A DNA stretch of 64,000 bases from Clostridia bacterium (GTDB taxonomy: Bacteria; Bacillota; Clostridia; Oscillospirales; CAG-272). Each line of letters begins with the position of its first letter. Position 1 is the first letter of the stretch. The stretch covers positions 1 through 64,000 of the forward strand of contig JAFTOI010000034.1 in assembly GCA_017463865.1 (NCBI GenBank), written 5' to 3'. The notes below the pieces were generated by a model. The model ran no database searches. It was not told the DNA's origin and saw only the letters and a list, made by a program, of their open reading frames with translations. The position numbers and the translations under genes are program-made. Shown here piece by piece: positions 47,799-56,568 of the stretch.

Positions 47799-48434
47799 AT
47801 GAATCTGATTTTGATGGGAGCGCCTGGTGCCGGAAAGGGCACACAGGCCGAAAGAATCCAAGCGCGATATGGGATCCCGGCGGTTTCGACCGGCGAGATC
47901 CTGCGCGGCGCGATCAGCGCCGGTACCGAGCTCGGCAAGACCGCGAAGTCCTTCATGGACGCCGGTCAGCTGGTGCCCGATGAGATCGTGATCGGTATCA
48001 TCAAGGAGCACCTTGCGTCGGATGCCTGCAAGAATGGCTTCATTCTTGACGGTTTCCCCCGCTCGATCCCCCAGGCTGAGGCCCTTGAGGCGCTCGGTGT
48101 GAAGATCGACGTCGTGCTGAGCATCGAGGTTCCCGACGAGAAGATCGTCGAGCGGATGAGCGGCAGACGCGTCTGCCCCAAGTGCGGCGCATCCTACCAC
48201 ACCGCTTATATTCCGCCGAAAACCGCTGATATCTGTGATAAATGCGGGAATGGGCTGATCATCCGTCCGGATGACAAGCCCGAAACAGTCCTCAACCGCC
48301 TTTTCACCTTCCACGCGCAGACCGAGCCGCTCAAGGTCTTCTATGCCGAGCGCGGCCTGCTCCGCACGGTGGTTGGACAGGAAAAGGTAGAAGATACGAC
48401 CGCTCTGGTGTTTGCAGCGCTGGAGCAGGCTTGA
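47799..48434 (+). CDS. adk: Adenylate kinase with zinc lid
   Basis: Adk interconverts ATP, ADP and AMP. The 211-residue protein has Walker A GAPGAGKGTQ (7-16), AMP-binding DGFPRSIPQAEAL (about 84-96) and a lid with four cysteines (CPKCGASYH...CDKCG) that binds zinc, as in Gram-positives. It follows secY by 17 bp. Confidence 0.98.
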   Translation: MNLILMGAPGAGKGTQAERIQARYGIPAVSTGEILRGAISAGTELGKTAKSFMDAGQLVPDEIVIGIIKEHLASDACKNGFILDGFPRSIPQAEALEALGVKIDVVLSIEVPDEKIVERMSGRRVCPKCGASYHTAYIPPKTADICDKCGNGLIIRPDDKPETVLNRLFTFHAQTEPLKVFYAERGLLRTVVGQEKVEDTTALVFAALEQA

Positions 48435-48444
48435 GGCAGAATCC

Positions 48445-49197
48445 ATGATTCAAATCAAAAATGCAGCTCAAATTCTTGCCATGAAAAAGGCCGGCCGAAT
48501 TACCGGCGAAGCGCTTCTCACCGCTCGTGAGCATGTCAAGGCAGGGGTAAGCACCAAGTACCTCGACGATGTGATTCGCTCTTACATCGAAAGGGCAGGG
48601 GCTAAGCCCTCCTTCCTTGGCTACGGGGGATTCCCCGGCAGCGCTTGTATCAGCATCAATGACGAGGTCATCCACGGGATCCCTTCAGCTAAGCGGATCC
48701 TTGAGGAAGGCGATATCGTCAAGATCGATGTTGGAGCCTTTATCGATGGCTTCCACGGCGACAGCGCCCGTACCTTTGCGGTCGGACGGGTCAGCCCCGA
48801 GGCCGAGCAGCTGATTAAGGTGACCGAGGAAAGCTTCCGTCGGGCACTTGAGCAGTTCAAGGCCGGCAACCGCATCGGCGATATCGGCGCTGCGGTCGAG
48901 GGGTATGTGACCAAGTTCGGCTACAGCGCGGTGCGCAAATATGTCGGCCACGGCGTCGGTCATGATCTCCATGAATCCCCGGATGTCCCCAACTTCGGTA
49001 CCCCCGGACGCGGGCCGCGCATCTGTCAGGGCATGGTACTCGCGATCGAACCGATGATTAACATCGGCACCCCCAATGTCAAAGAGCTTAACGATGGCTG
49101 GACGGTGCTGACTGCCGACGGCAGCCTCTCTGCACATTATGAGAATACAGTCGCGCTGACGCCAGACGGTATCCTCAATCTGACCGAAGTAGGCTGA
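48445..49197 (+). CDS. map: Methionine aminopeptidase, type I
   Basis: Map removes N-terminal Met from nascent proteins. Start at ATG 48445, 11 bases after the adk stop; the longer frame overlaps adk. The 250-residue protein has GYGGFPGSACISINDEVIHG (substrate pocket), the metal ligands in DVGAFIDGFHGDSA (two Asp), YVGHGVGHDLHESP (His) and LAIEPMINIGTP (Glu), and the last Glu near YENTVALT. RBS within TTGAGGCAGA is weak. Confidence 0.97.
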   Translation: MIQIKNAAQILAMKKAGRITGEALLTAREHVKAGVSTKYLDDVIRSYIERAGAKPSFLGYGGFPGSACISINDEVIHGIPSAKRILEEGDIVKIDVGAFIDGFHGDSARTFAVGRVSPEAEQLIKVTEESFRRALEQFKAGNRIGDIGAAVEGYVTKFGYSAVRKYVGHGVGHDLHESPDVPNFGTPGRGPRICQGMVLAIEPMINIGTPNVKELNDGWTVLTADGSLSAHYENTVALTPDGILNLTEVG

Positions 49198-49202
49198 GCC
49201 GC

Positions 49203-49502
49203 ATGATGGAAAAGTCATATGTGGGCAGCATTGTGCGCTCAGTTGCCGGACGTGACGCCAAGCGCATATTCGTGATCCTCACCGTCGAAGATGATTCGGG
49301 GGATGAGGGCGGGTATGTGTGGCTCGCGGACGGACGACTGCGCAAAATCGAGAAGCCCAAACGAAAAAAACTCAGACACCTGCGCCTGCTCGCTGAGGCC
49401 GATCCGGCGCTCGCCGATAGGATCGCAGGAGATTCTCTGACGAATCGGGCATTGTATGCCTATCTGCAGAATTATGAAAGTATGACGCATGAAGATGCAT
49501 AG
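49203..49502 (+). CDS. KOW-domain RNA-binding protein (L14e-like)
   Basis: The 99-residue protein has a KOW-like N-terminus, [20 protein letters not shown], followed by [33 protein letters not shown], a basic RNA-binding stretch. Small KOW proteins of this kind sit between map and infA in many Clostridia. It may bind rRNA or act in ribosome assembly. The stop (49500-49502) overlaps the infA Shine-Dalgarno. Confidence 0.85.
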   Translation: MMEKSYVGSIVRSVAGRDAKRIFVILTVEDDSGDEGGYVWLADGRLRKIEKPKRKKLRHLRLLAEADPALADRIAGDSLTNRALYAYLQNYESMTHEDA

Positions 49503-49513
49503 GAGGGATTGTT

Positions 49514-49732
49514 CTGCCTAAGGACGACGTTATCGAATTCGAAGGTACGGTAGTCGAAGCACTGCCCAATGCTACCTTCAAGGTAAAGCTGCCGAATGAG
49601 CATATTGTCACCGCACATATCTCCGGAAAGCTGCGCATGAATTATATCCGAATTTTGCCGGGCGACCGTGTGACCATCGAGGTCTCGGTCTACGACCTCA
49701 ACAAGGGTCGGATCACCTGGCGCGCGAAATAA
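49514..49732 (+). CDS. infA: Translation initiation factor IF-1, apparent CTG start
   Basis: From a CTG at 49514 the frame encodes 72 residues, exactly the family length: (M)[19 protein letters not shown], then [22 protein letters not shown] and ITWRAK. AGGAGG at 49501-49506 lies 7 bases before the CTG. No ATG, GTG or TTG is in frame in this stretch; an in-frame ATT at 49508 is one base from the site and too close. IF-1 binds the ribosomal A site at initiation. A CTG start here is unusual and may limit or tune translation. Confidence 0.9.
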   Translation: MPKDDVIEFEGTVVEALPNATFKVKLPNEHIVTAHISGKLRMNYIRILPGDRVTIEVSVYDLNKGRITWRAK

Positions 49733-49756
49733 GTTAGAAAGGTTTGGTCTAAATCA

Positions 49757-49870
49757 ATGAAGGTTAAACCGTCTGTCAAAAAGATTTGCGAAAAGTGCAA
49801 GATCATCAAGCGCAAAGGCAACATCATGGTGATCTGCGAGAACCCGAAGCACAAGCAGAGACAGGGTTAA
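49757..49870 (+). CDS. rpmJ: 50S ribosomal protein L36, zinc type
   Basis: A 37-residue gene with [20 protein letters not shown], then [13 protein letters not shown]: the C-x2-C ... C-x4-H zinc site of the C+ form is intact. ATG at 49757; GAAAGGTTTG upstream. Confidence 0.97.
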   Translation: MKVKPSVKKICEKCKIIKRKGNIMVICENPKHKQRQG

Positions 49871-49873
49871 TTT

Positions 49874-49916
49874 GCGCAGGCATGGCCTGCGCCCAATGAC
49901 CGCACAGCGGTCTACT
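49874..49916 (+). promoter_or_regulatory. Hairpins between rpmJ and rpsM
   Basis: GCGCAGGC/GCCTGCGC around ATG is a perfect 8-bp stem, followed by ACCGC/GCGGT around ACA. No T tract follows; it may stabilise or process the mRNA. Confidence 0.35.
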
Positions 49917-49941
49917 ATGACATGAGAGGTGAATATACAGA

Positions 49942-50310
49942 ATGGCACGTATTGCTGGTGTAGATATTCCGAACCAGAAGCGCGTTGAGATCGCCCTTAC
50001 CTACATTTACGGTATCGGTAAGACCAGCGCACAGAAGATCCTCGAGAAGACCGGTATCAATCCTGATACCCGTGCAAAGGATCTGACCGAAGAAGAAGTT
50101 GCTAAGCTCCGTGACGAGATCGAAAACTTCTACACGGTCGAAGGTGACCTCCGCCGTGATGTCGGTCTGAACATCAAGCGTCTGATCGAGATCAACTGCT
50201 ACCGCGGTATCCGTCACAGAAAGGGTCTCCCCGTTCGCGGTCAGAGAACCAAGACCAACGCAAGAACCCGCAAGGGTCCCGCAAAGACCATTGCAAATAA
50301 GAAGAAGTAA
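49942..50310 (+). CDS. rpsM: 30S ribosomal protein S13
   Basis: The 122-residue S13 starts [21 protein letters not shown] and has [19 protein letters not shown] and the basic tail. It sits in the 30S head, contacting 50S and tRNA. RBS GAGAGGTGA. Confidence 0.98.
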   Translation: MARIAGVDIPNQKRVEIALTYIYGIGKTSAQKILEKTGINPDTRAKDLTEEEVAKLRDEIENFYTVEGDLRRDVGLNIKRLIEINCYRGIRHRKGLPVRGQRTKTNARTRKGPAKTIANKKK

Positions 50311-50327
50311 AGGAGTGAACTGAATCG

Positions 50328-50723
<396 letters not shown>

Positions 50724-50744
50724 TCTTAAAGGAGGAACTGAATT

Positions 50745-51371
50745 ATGGCACAGTATAATGGTCCTGTTTGCAGACTTTGCCGCAGAGAAGGCACCAAGCT
50801 CTTCCTGAAGGGTGACCGCTGCACTTCCGGTAAGTGCGCATTCGATCGCCGCTCGGCCGCTCCCGGTCAGCACGGCGCTGCGAACAAGAAGATGAAGGAA
50901 TACGGTGTTCAGCATCGCGAGAAGATGAAGACCAGACGTTACTATGGCGTCCTCGAGAAGCAGTTCAAGAACTACTACAACGAGGCAGAGCGCGTCGAGG
51001 GCATGACCGGTGAGAACCTGCTCAGCCTGCTGGAGCGCCGCATGGACAACGTCGTGTATCGCATGGGCCTGGCTGAGAGCCGCAAGGAAGCTCGCCAGCT
51101 CGTTCGTCACGGTCACTTTACCCTCAACGGCAACAAGGTTGACATCCCCTCTCTGCTTGTCAAGGTCGGCGATGTGATCGCTGTCAAGGACAGCAGCCGC
51201 GACTCTGTGAAGATCAAGGATCTCGCTGAGAGCATCAAGTCCAGACTCAACCCGAAGTGGCTCGAGATGGATAAGGAGAACCTCAAGGCTAAGGTCGTTG
51301 CTCTCCCTGTTCGCGAGGATATCGACTTCCCGTTCGAGGAGCAGCTCATCGTCGAGCTTTATTCCAAGTAA
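50745..51371 (+). CDS. rpsD: 30S ribosomal protein S4, zinc type
   Basis: The 208-residue S4 has an N-terminal four-cysteine zinc site ([11 protein letters not shown] and [13 protein letters not shown]), then the S4 RNA-binding domain ([34 protein letters not shown]). It is an early 30S assembly protein. RBS AAAGGAGGA. Confidence 0.98.
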   Translation: MAQYNGPVCRLCRREGTKLFLKGDRCTSGKCAFDRRSAAPGQHGAANKKMKEYGVQHREKMKTRRYYGVLEKQFKNYYNEAERVEGMTGENLLSLLERRMDNVVYRMGLAESRKEARQLVRHGHFTLNGNKVDIPSLLVKVGDVIAVKDSSRDSVKIKDLAESIKSRLNPKWLEMDKENLKAKVVALPVREDIDFPFEEQLIVELYSK

Positions 51372-51511
51372 TCAACCTCCCGTATGCGTGCGCCTGCCGG
51401 CGTGCGCGTGAAATACTCTGTAACCCGGCGGCTTGGCTTTCCCCGGTGTGGGGGAGGCCGCAGTAAAGCCGCAAAGTCACACACAATTATTTTATAGGAG
51501 GGTTATTTGGA
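51372..51511 (+). promoter_or_regulatory. Structured 140-bp spacer before rpoA
   Basis: GCGGCTT (51428-51434) pairs perfectly with AAGCCGC (51466-51472) around an inner CCCC/GGGG hairpin, and a GU-rich hairpin lies at about 51386-51407. The gap is much longer than most in the operon. S4 is the classical alpha-operon repressor, so this may be an S4 target or a processing site; not demonstrated. Confidence 0.35.
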
Positions 51512-52486
51512 ATGATTGAGATTGAGAAGCCCAATATTGCGACTGTTAATCTGAGTGATGATGGGAAAAGCGGTAAGTTTATCGTCGAGCCTCTGGAAAG
51601 AGGGTACGGTATTACGCTGGGCAACTCGCTTCGCCGCGTGCTGCTGAGTTCTCTGCCGGGCGTCGCCGTGACCAATATCAAGATCGACGGCGTACTCCAC
51701 GAATTCTCGACCGTTCCTGGCGTGAAAGAGGATGTTACTGAGATCGTGCTGAATGTCAAGGGCATCACGGCAAAGCTGCATGGCGGCGCTCCCAAGACTG
51801 TCGCGATCGACATGACCGGCCCCGGTGAGGTAACGGCGGGTGACATCAAGATGGACGCTGATATCGAGATTCTGAATCCCGAACATCACCTGGCCACGCT
51901 CGGTGAAAACGCGCGTTTCTTTATGGAGCTGACCTTCGACAGCGGACGCGGCTACGTCTCGCAGGAGAAGAACAAGCAGATCCACAATGCCGCGCTCGGA
52001 AACAACACCTCCGCACCGCTTGGTACAATTTTCACCGACTCGATCTACACCCCGGTTTACAATGTAAACTACACGGTGGAGAACACTCGCGTCGGCAACA
52101 TTACAGACTACGACAAGCTCACGCTGGAGGTTCTGACCAACGGAACCATCTCGGCGAAAGAAGCGATTTCTCTCGGCGCCAAGATTCTCAACGAGCATCT
52201 CAACTTGTTTGTGGATTTGTCTGATGAAGCAAAGAAGGCAGAAATCATGGTTGAACGTGAGGAGACCATCAAGGAGAAGGTCCTTGAGATGACCATTGAG
52301 GAGCTTGACATGTCTGTCCGCAGCTTCAACTGCTTGAAGCGCGCAGGCATCGACACAGTAGAAGACCTGACCAACCGCACCGAGGAGGACATGATTAAGG
52401 TTCGCAACCTCGGTAAGAAATCGCTTGAAGAAGTCATTTTCAAGCTGCACTCGCTCGGCCTCGACCTCAAGAAGGAAGAGGAGTAA
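51512..52486 (+). CDS. rpoA: RNA polymerase subunit alpha
   Basis: The 324-residue subunit has the N-terminal assembly domain ([49 protein letters not shown]) and the C-terminal domain that contacts activators and UP elements ([42 protein letters not shown]), joined by an acidic linker. Start after AGGAGGGTT. Confidence 0.98.
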   Translation: MIEIEKPNIATVNLSDDGKSGKFIVEPLERGYGITLGNSLRRVLLSSLPGVAVTNIKIDGVLHEFSTVPGVKEDVTEIVLNVKGITAKLHGGAPKTVAIDMTGPGEVTAGDIKMDADIEILNPEHHLATLGENARFFMELTFDSGRGYVSQEKNKQIHNAALGNNTSAPLGTIFTDSIYTPVYNVNYTVENTRVGNITDYDKLTLEVLTNGTISAKEAISLGAKILNEHLNLFVDLSDEAKKAEIMVEREETIKEKVLEMTIEELDMSVRSFNCLKRAGIDTVEDLTNRTEEDMIKVRNLGKKSLEEVIFKLHSLGLDLKKEEE

Positions 52487-52562
52487 GGCGGACGTCACGT
52501 CCGCCCTCGGGGCAGTGCCCGGCTAATTCGTAATTTATCTATAGCAGAAGGAGGGAACTACA

Positions 52563-52907
52563 ATGCCCGGAACCAGAAAACTCGGCAGACCGACCGCGCA
52601 CAGACAGGCGATGTTGAGAGGCATGGTGACCTATTTACTCGAGAATGGTTCGATTGAGACCACGCTCACCCGCGCGAAGGAAGTTCGCAGCATCGCAGAG
52701 CAGATGATCACCCTCGGTAAGAAGAACACTCTCGCCTCCCGCCGCGCAGCGCTGGCATATATCACCAAGGAAGAAGTTGTAACTAAGCTCTTCACCGACA
52801 TCGCGCCCAAGTACGCTGATCGTGTCGGTGGCTACACCCAGATCTACAAGCTTGGTCCCCGTCGCGGCGACGCAGCCGAGATGGCACTCATTAAGCTGGT
52901 TGACTGA
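52563..52907 (+). CDS. rplQ: 50S ribosomal protein L17
   Basis: The 114-residue L17 starts [20 protein letters not shown] and ends in the typical [25 protein letters not shown]. It is the last gene of the super-operon. A GGCGGACGT hairpin precedes it at 52487-52506. Confidence 0.98.
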   Translation: MPGTRKLGRPTAHRQAMLRGMVTYLLENGSIETTLTRAKEVRSIAEQMITLGKKNTLASRRAALAYITKEEVVTKLFTDIAPKYADRVGGYTQIYKLGPRRGDAAEMALIKLVD

Positions 52908-52929
52908 TCTGTCACCCACATAACAAATG

Positions 52930-52959
52930 GCAGGCATCCCGCGGGATGCCTGCTTTTTT
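52930..52959 (+). terminator. Terminator of the S10-spc-alpha operon
   Basis: GCAGGCATCCC (52930-52940) pairs with GGGATGCCTGC (52943-52953), followed by six T. Confidence 0.92.
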
Positions 52960-52993
52960 GCGCGAATTTATGTGGATAAATTGTAAATTCCCC

Positions 52994-53022
52994 TTGACAA
53001 CGACGGTGAAATGGGGTATAAT
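52994..53022 (+). promoter_or_regulatory. Consensus promoter of the tRNA gene
   Basis: Perfect TTGACA (52994-52999) and TATAAT (53017-53022) with a 17-bp spacer, 11 bp before the mature tRNA 5' end. Confidence 0.85.
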
Positions 53023-53033
53023 ATATCGGTAAC

Positions 53034-53110
53034 GGGCCTTTAGCTCAGTTGGTTAGAGCCACCGGCTCATAACCGGTTGGTCCCGGGTTCGAGTCCCTGA
53101 AGGCCCACCA
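53034..53110 (+). tRNA. tRNA with CAT anticodon, probably tRNA-Ile2
   Basis: A 77-nt cloverleaf with encoded CCA: acceptor GGGCCTT/AAGGCCC (7 bp), D arm GCTC/GAGC, anticodon stem ACCGG/CCGGT, anticodon CAT at 53068-53070 and a T arm with one C-U mismatch. CAT anticodons read Met or, after lysidine modification by TilS, Ile (AUA). The overall sequence, including ACCGGCTCATAACCGGT and CGAGTCC, is closest to the Bacillus Ile2 type. It is monocistronic with a strong terminator. Confidence 0.85.
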
Positions 53111-53121
53111 ACCCGGAAAAG

Positions 53122-53147
53122 CGACTTGCCAACGCAAGTCGTTTTTT
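53122..53147 (+). terminator. Terminator of the tRNA gene
   Basis: CGACTTGC (53122-53129) pairs with GCAAGTCG (53134-53141), followed by six T. Confidence 0.92.
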
Positions 53148-53200
53148 CATGAGTTGAACCCATTCAAATTTTCCCTAATTCAAAGGAGTGCATTTCTATT

Positions 53201-54499
53201 ATGGCAACTCTGTTGTCCGTCTCCGTCGCACTGCTCGCTGGTCTGCTCATGACCAGAGTATTCAAGCCACTCAAACTGCCGTCTGTTACCGCATATCTGA
53301 TCGCGGGTGTGCTGATCGGTCCGTACTGCCTCGGTGCGCTTGGCATTGATGGTCTTGGCTTCCCGACCATGGACACTGTGCATACCTTGTCCCTGATCTC
53401 TGAGGTCGCGCTTGGCTTTATTGCTTTCTCCATCGGTAATGAGTTCCGTCTGGAGGATCTGAAGAAGACCGGTAAGCAGGCTTTCGTCATTGGCGTTCTG
53501 CAGGCGCTTGCCGCGACGCTGATGGTCGATCTTGCTCTGCTTGTAGTTCACTTCATCATGCCCGACAAGCTGTCGGTTTCGCAGCTGCTGACCCTTGGCG
53601 CGATTGCAACCGCAACGGCCCCTGCGGCTACGCTGATGGTCGTTCGCCAGTATAAAGCGAAGGGCCCGCTGACCGATCTGCTGCTGCCTATCGTCGCGCT
53701 GGACGATGCTGTCGGTCTGATCGTATTCGCTGTCTCCTTTGGTATTGCGAAAACGCTTGTGGTTGGTACGGTCGACCTTGTTTCGATCATCGTTACGCCG
53801 CTGCTAGAGATCATCTGCTCGCTGATCCTTGGCGCGATCATGGGCTGGGTGCTGACGCAGCTTGAGAAGCTCTTCAACTCCAACACCAACCGCCTTAACC
53901 TCACACTTGCTGTGGTATTCCTGACTGCCGCCATTTCGATGCTCGACTTCCAAATCGGCCCGGTACATATCGGCTTCTCGTCGCTGCTGGTCTGCATGAT
54001 GCTTGGCACGGTTTTCTGCAATATCTGCCCGCTGTCCGAGGATTTGATGTCCTCGACTGACAAGTGGACCTCTCCGCTGTTTGCGATCTTCTTCGTCATC
54101 AGTGGTGCTGAGCTGGAGCTCAGTGTCTTCGCGGACTGGGCGATCATCGTCATCGGCATCGTCTACATCCTGTTCCGCTGCCTGGGTAAGTACTCCGGTA
54201 CATGGTTCAGTGCAAAGATGACGCACTGCGCGCCGCAGATTCAGAAGTACCTCGGTATTACGCTCTTCCCGCAGGCCGGTGTCGCGCTCGGTATGTGCGC
54301 GATTGCCATGGAGCTGGGAAGCCAGGGCACGCTGATCCGCAACATCACCCTCTTTGCAGTTCTGGTCTATGAGATCGTTGGCCCGCTGCTGACGCGCCAG
54401 GCGCTGACTGCGGCCGGCGACATCAAGCCGATGTCCGACGAGGTCAAGAACCGCCGTGAAAAGAAGCTCGAAGCGGTGAAAAACAACGCGAACAAATAA
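53201..54499 (+). CDS. CPA2-family cation:proton antiporter
   Basis: The 432-residue membrane protein has about twelve hydrophobic helices. CPA2 hallmarks are VTAYLIAGVLIGPY (about 29-42), LGFIAFSIGNEFRLEDL (about 71-87), AATATAPAATLMVVRQYKAKGP (ion site region, about 131-152) and VALDDAVGLIVFAVSF (about 164-179) with the paired Asp residues. KefB/NapA-type transporters exchange Na+ or K+ for H+. The C-terminal tail is short and basic with no TrkA-N domain. Start after CAAAGGAG. Confidence 0.88.
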   Translation: MATLLSVSVALLAGLLMTRVFKPLKLPSVTAYLIAGVLIGPYCLGALGIDGLGFPTMDTVHTLSLISEVALGFIAFSIGNEFRLEDLKKTGKQAFVIGVLQALAATLMVDLALLVVHFIMPDKLSVSQLLTLGAIATATAPAATLMVVRQYKAKGPLTDLLLPIVALDDAVGLIVFAVSFGIAKTLVVGTVDLVSIIVTPLLEIICSLILGAIMGWVLTQLEKLFNSNTNRLNLTLAVVFLTAAISMLDFQIGPVHIGFSSLLVCMMLGTVFCNICPLSEDLMSSTDKWTSPLFAIFFVISGAELELSVFADWAIIVIGIVYILFRCLGKYSGTWFSAKMTHCAPQIQKYLGITLFPQAGVALGMCAIAMELGSQGTLIRNITLFAVLVYEIVGPLLTRQALTAAGDIKPMSDEVKNRREKKLEAVKNNANK

Positions 54500-54510
54500 A
54501 TATCAGAAAA

Positions 54511-54543
54511 ATCCGAATACTAATAATAGTATTCGGATTTTTA
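54511..54543. terminator. Intrinsic terminator
   Basis: ATCCGAATACTA (54511-54522) pairs with TAGTATTCGGAT (54527-54538), with A/T tracts. It is A/T rich for this genome. Confidence 0.85.
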
Positions 54544-54564
54544 CTGACAGTCAAGGAATTTGCT

Positions 54565-55833
54565 ATGAGTCTGATAACAAACGATTTGAAGTTCTCCTTC
54601 TCCTATCTTCGTTTTTTTGTCAAGTGGCTGGTGCTGGCCACCCTGGTTGGTGTTGTCGGCGGCTTCATTGGCAGCGCGTTCCATCTGGCCATTGACTATG
54701 TGACCGCTCTGCGCGGTGCCCATGACTGGATCATCTATCTCCTGCCGCTTGGCGGTTTGGGGATCGTGGGACTTTACAAGCTGACAAAGAAGCTGCAGAA
54801 GATGATCGGGGCGCTCGACACCAACCGTGTCCTTGAATCGGTGCGCGGGGAGACGCATGTGCCCTTTGTCATGGCGCCGCTGATCTTCCTGAGCACGGTG
54901 CTCACGCATCTGCTGGGCGGCTCGGCTGGCCGGGAGGGGGCGGCACTGCAGTTGGGGGGCAGCATTGGCTATCGCATGGGCAGGCTGTTCCGTCTCGACG
55001 AGGACGACCTGCATATCATCGTGATGACCGGCATGAGCACGGTGTTTGCTGCGCTCTTCGGCACGCCGCTGACCGCCGCATTTTTCGCGCTCGAGGTCAT
55101 CAGCGTCGGCAAGATGCACTATGTCAGCATCGTGCCCTGTCTTGTCTCGGCGCTGGTTGCTTCGCGGATCGCGCTGTTCTGCGGTCTGCATCCGGTGCGC
55201 TTTGATTGGGTTACGATGCAGGAAATATCGGTCGTGACTGTGCTGCGGGTGATCGTGCTGGCCATTCTTTGTGCGCTGGTGAGTATTCTGTTCTGCGTGG
55301 TCATCAAGAAGTGCGAACAGCTGATGAAAAAATATCTGAAAAACGCTTACCTCCGTGCGCTGGTCGGCGGCGTGGTGATCGTTCTGCTGACGCTTGTGCT
55401 GGGTACCCGCGACTACAACGGCGCTGGGATGGATGTGATCGAACGCGCGCTCGGCGGGGAGGCACATCCGGCGGCCTTCCTGCTCAAGCTGCTGTTCACG
55501 GCGATTACGATTTCAGCCGGCTTTAAGGGCGGCGAGATTGTGCCCGCTTTCTTTGTCGGTTCGACCTTCGGCTGTGTATTTGGCGGGCTGCTCGGCCTTG
55601 ATCCGGGATTTGCCGCGGCGATTGGTTTTGTCGCCACGTTCTGCGGCGTCGTCAACTGCCCGGTCGCGTCGACGCTGCTGGCTGTCGAGGTGTTCGGCGC
55701 GGATGTAATCCTGCTGTTTGCGCTGGCCTGCGGCATCAGCTACATGATGTCGGGCAACTTCGGCCTTTATCACAGCCAGATCATTCTTTATTCCAAACTT
55801 CAGCCTCGTCGGATCGACGAGTACGCGCGTTAA
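54565..55833 (+). CDS. CLC-family anion transporter, divergent selectivity filter
   Basis: The 422-residue protein has the CLC core GGSAGREGAALQLGGSIG (about 116-133), which keeps the gating glutamate of GREG, and GGEIVPAFFVGSTFG (about 316-330), the GxFxP-like segment. The GSGIP motif is missing; DTNRVLESVRG stands in its place, as in clades related to the fluoride exporters CLC-F. So chloride cannot be assumed and fluoride or another anion is possible. It follows the antiporter gene behind a terminator. AAGGAA precedes the ATG. Confidence 0.8.
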   Translation: MSLITNDLKFSFSYLRFFVKWLVLATLVGVVGGFIGSAFHLAIDYVTALRGAHDWIIYLLPLGGLGIVGLYKLTKKLQKMIGALDTNRVLESVRGETHVPFVMAPLIFLSTVLTHLLGGSAGREGAALQLGGSIGYRMGRLFRLDEDDLHIIVMTGMSTVFAALFGTPLTAAFFALEVISVGKMHYVSIVPCLVSALVASRIALFCGLHPVRFDWVTMQEISVVTVLRVIVLAILCALVSILFCVVIKKCEQLMKKYLKNAYLRALVGGVVIVLLTLVLGTRDYNGAGMDVIERALGGEAHPAAFLLKLLFTAITISAGFKGGEIVPAFFVGSTFGCVFGGLLGLDPGFAAAIGFVATFCGVVNCPVASTLLAVEVFGADVILLFALACGISYMMSGNFGLYHSQIILYSKLQPRRIDEYAR

Positions 55834-55847
55834 GAAAGGAAACCTTC

Positions 55848-56567
55848 ATGTTTAAGTATGAAATGCACTGCCACACGCAGGAAACCAGCAAGTGCTCCCG
55901 GATCGCGGGGGCTGATCTGATTGATTTTTACCATTCGCTGGGGTATACCGGTGTGGTGATTACCGATCATTTCTTCAACGGCAACACGACTGTGCCGGCT
56001 GAGCTGCCGTGGGCCGAGCGGGTTGAGCTGTTTGCCGAGGGGTATCGCGCGGCCAAGCGACGCGGGGACGAAATCGGCGTGGATGTGTTCTTTGGGTGGG
56101 AGTTTGCGGAGAAGGGAAGTCATTTCCTTACTTACGGACTAGGTGTCGATTGGCTCTGTGCTAACGAGGACTGCGACAAGCTCAGCACCAACGAATATTG
56201 TGACCGTGTTCATGCGTCGGGGGGATTTATTGTGCAGGCGCACCCTTTCCGTACTCCCGGCAAAAGAGATATGATCCGGCTTCTTCCGCATAAGGTTGAC
56301 GCGGTGGAAATTGTCAACGCGTCCAGGATGTCTTTTGAGAATCAGATGGCAGCGCTCTATGCCGCGCAGTATAGCCTTTGCCGTTTCTGCGGAAGTGATA
56401 CTCACAGCAATGTGATCCCGCGTCTGGCGGCGATCGGGATGGAGATGCGTGCGGCAAGTGCAGCCGATATTTTGGCGGCGGTGATCCGTGGGGAATGTGC
56501 ACCCATCTTACTTGCGCGCGGCGAAGCTGGTGTATGGTACGAAGTAAATGAATTTACGGAGGAATGA
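55848..56567 (+). CDS. PHP-domain phosphoesterase, copy 1
   Basis: The 239-residue protein has PHP motifs MHCHT (5-9), ITDHF (38-42), GWEF (about 83-86), VQAHPFR and GSDTHS. The usual His of motif III (HAHP) is Gln here (QAHP). Start after AAGAAAGGAAA. A second copy follows after one base. PHP proteins are metal-dependent phosphatases or nucleases; the substrate is unknown and no DNA polymerase domain is present. Confidence 0.82.
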   Translation: MFKYEMHCHTQETSKCSRIAGADLIDFYHSLGYTGVVITDHFFNGNTTVPAELPWAERVELFAEGYRAAKRRGDEIGVDVFFGWEFAEKGSHFLTYGLGVDWLCANEDCDKLSTNEYCDRVHASGGFIVQAHPFRTPGKRDMIRLLPHKVDAVEIVNASRMSFENQMAALYAAQYSLCRFCGSDTHSNVIPRLAAIGMEMRAASAADILAAVIRGECAPILLARGEAGVWYEVNEFTEE

Positions 56568-56568
56568 G

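Noticed and set aside
46501..47844. 447-codon minus-strand frame opposite secY
   Set aside because: Shadow frame with hydrophilic repeats and no start signal.
49508..49510. ATT as the infA start codon (as in infC)
   Set aside because: It is only one base from the Shine-Dalgarno sequence; the CTG at 49514 has the right spacing and gives the exact IF-1 length.
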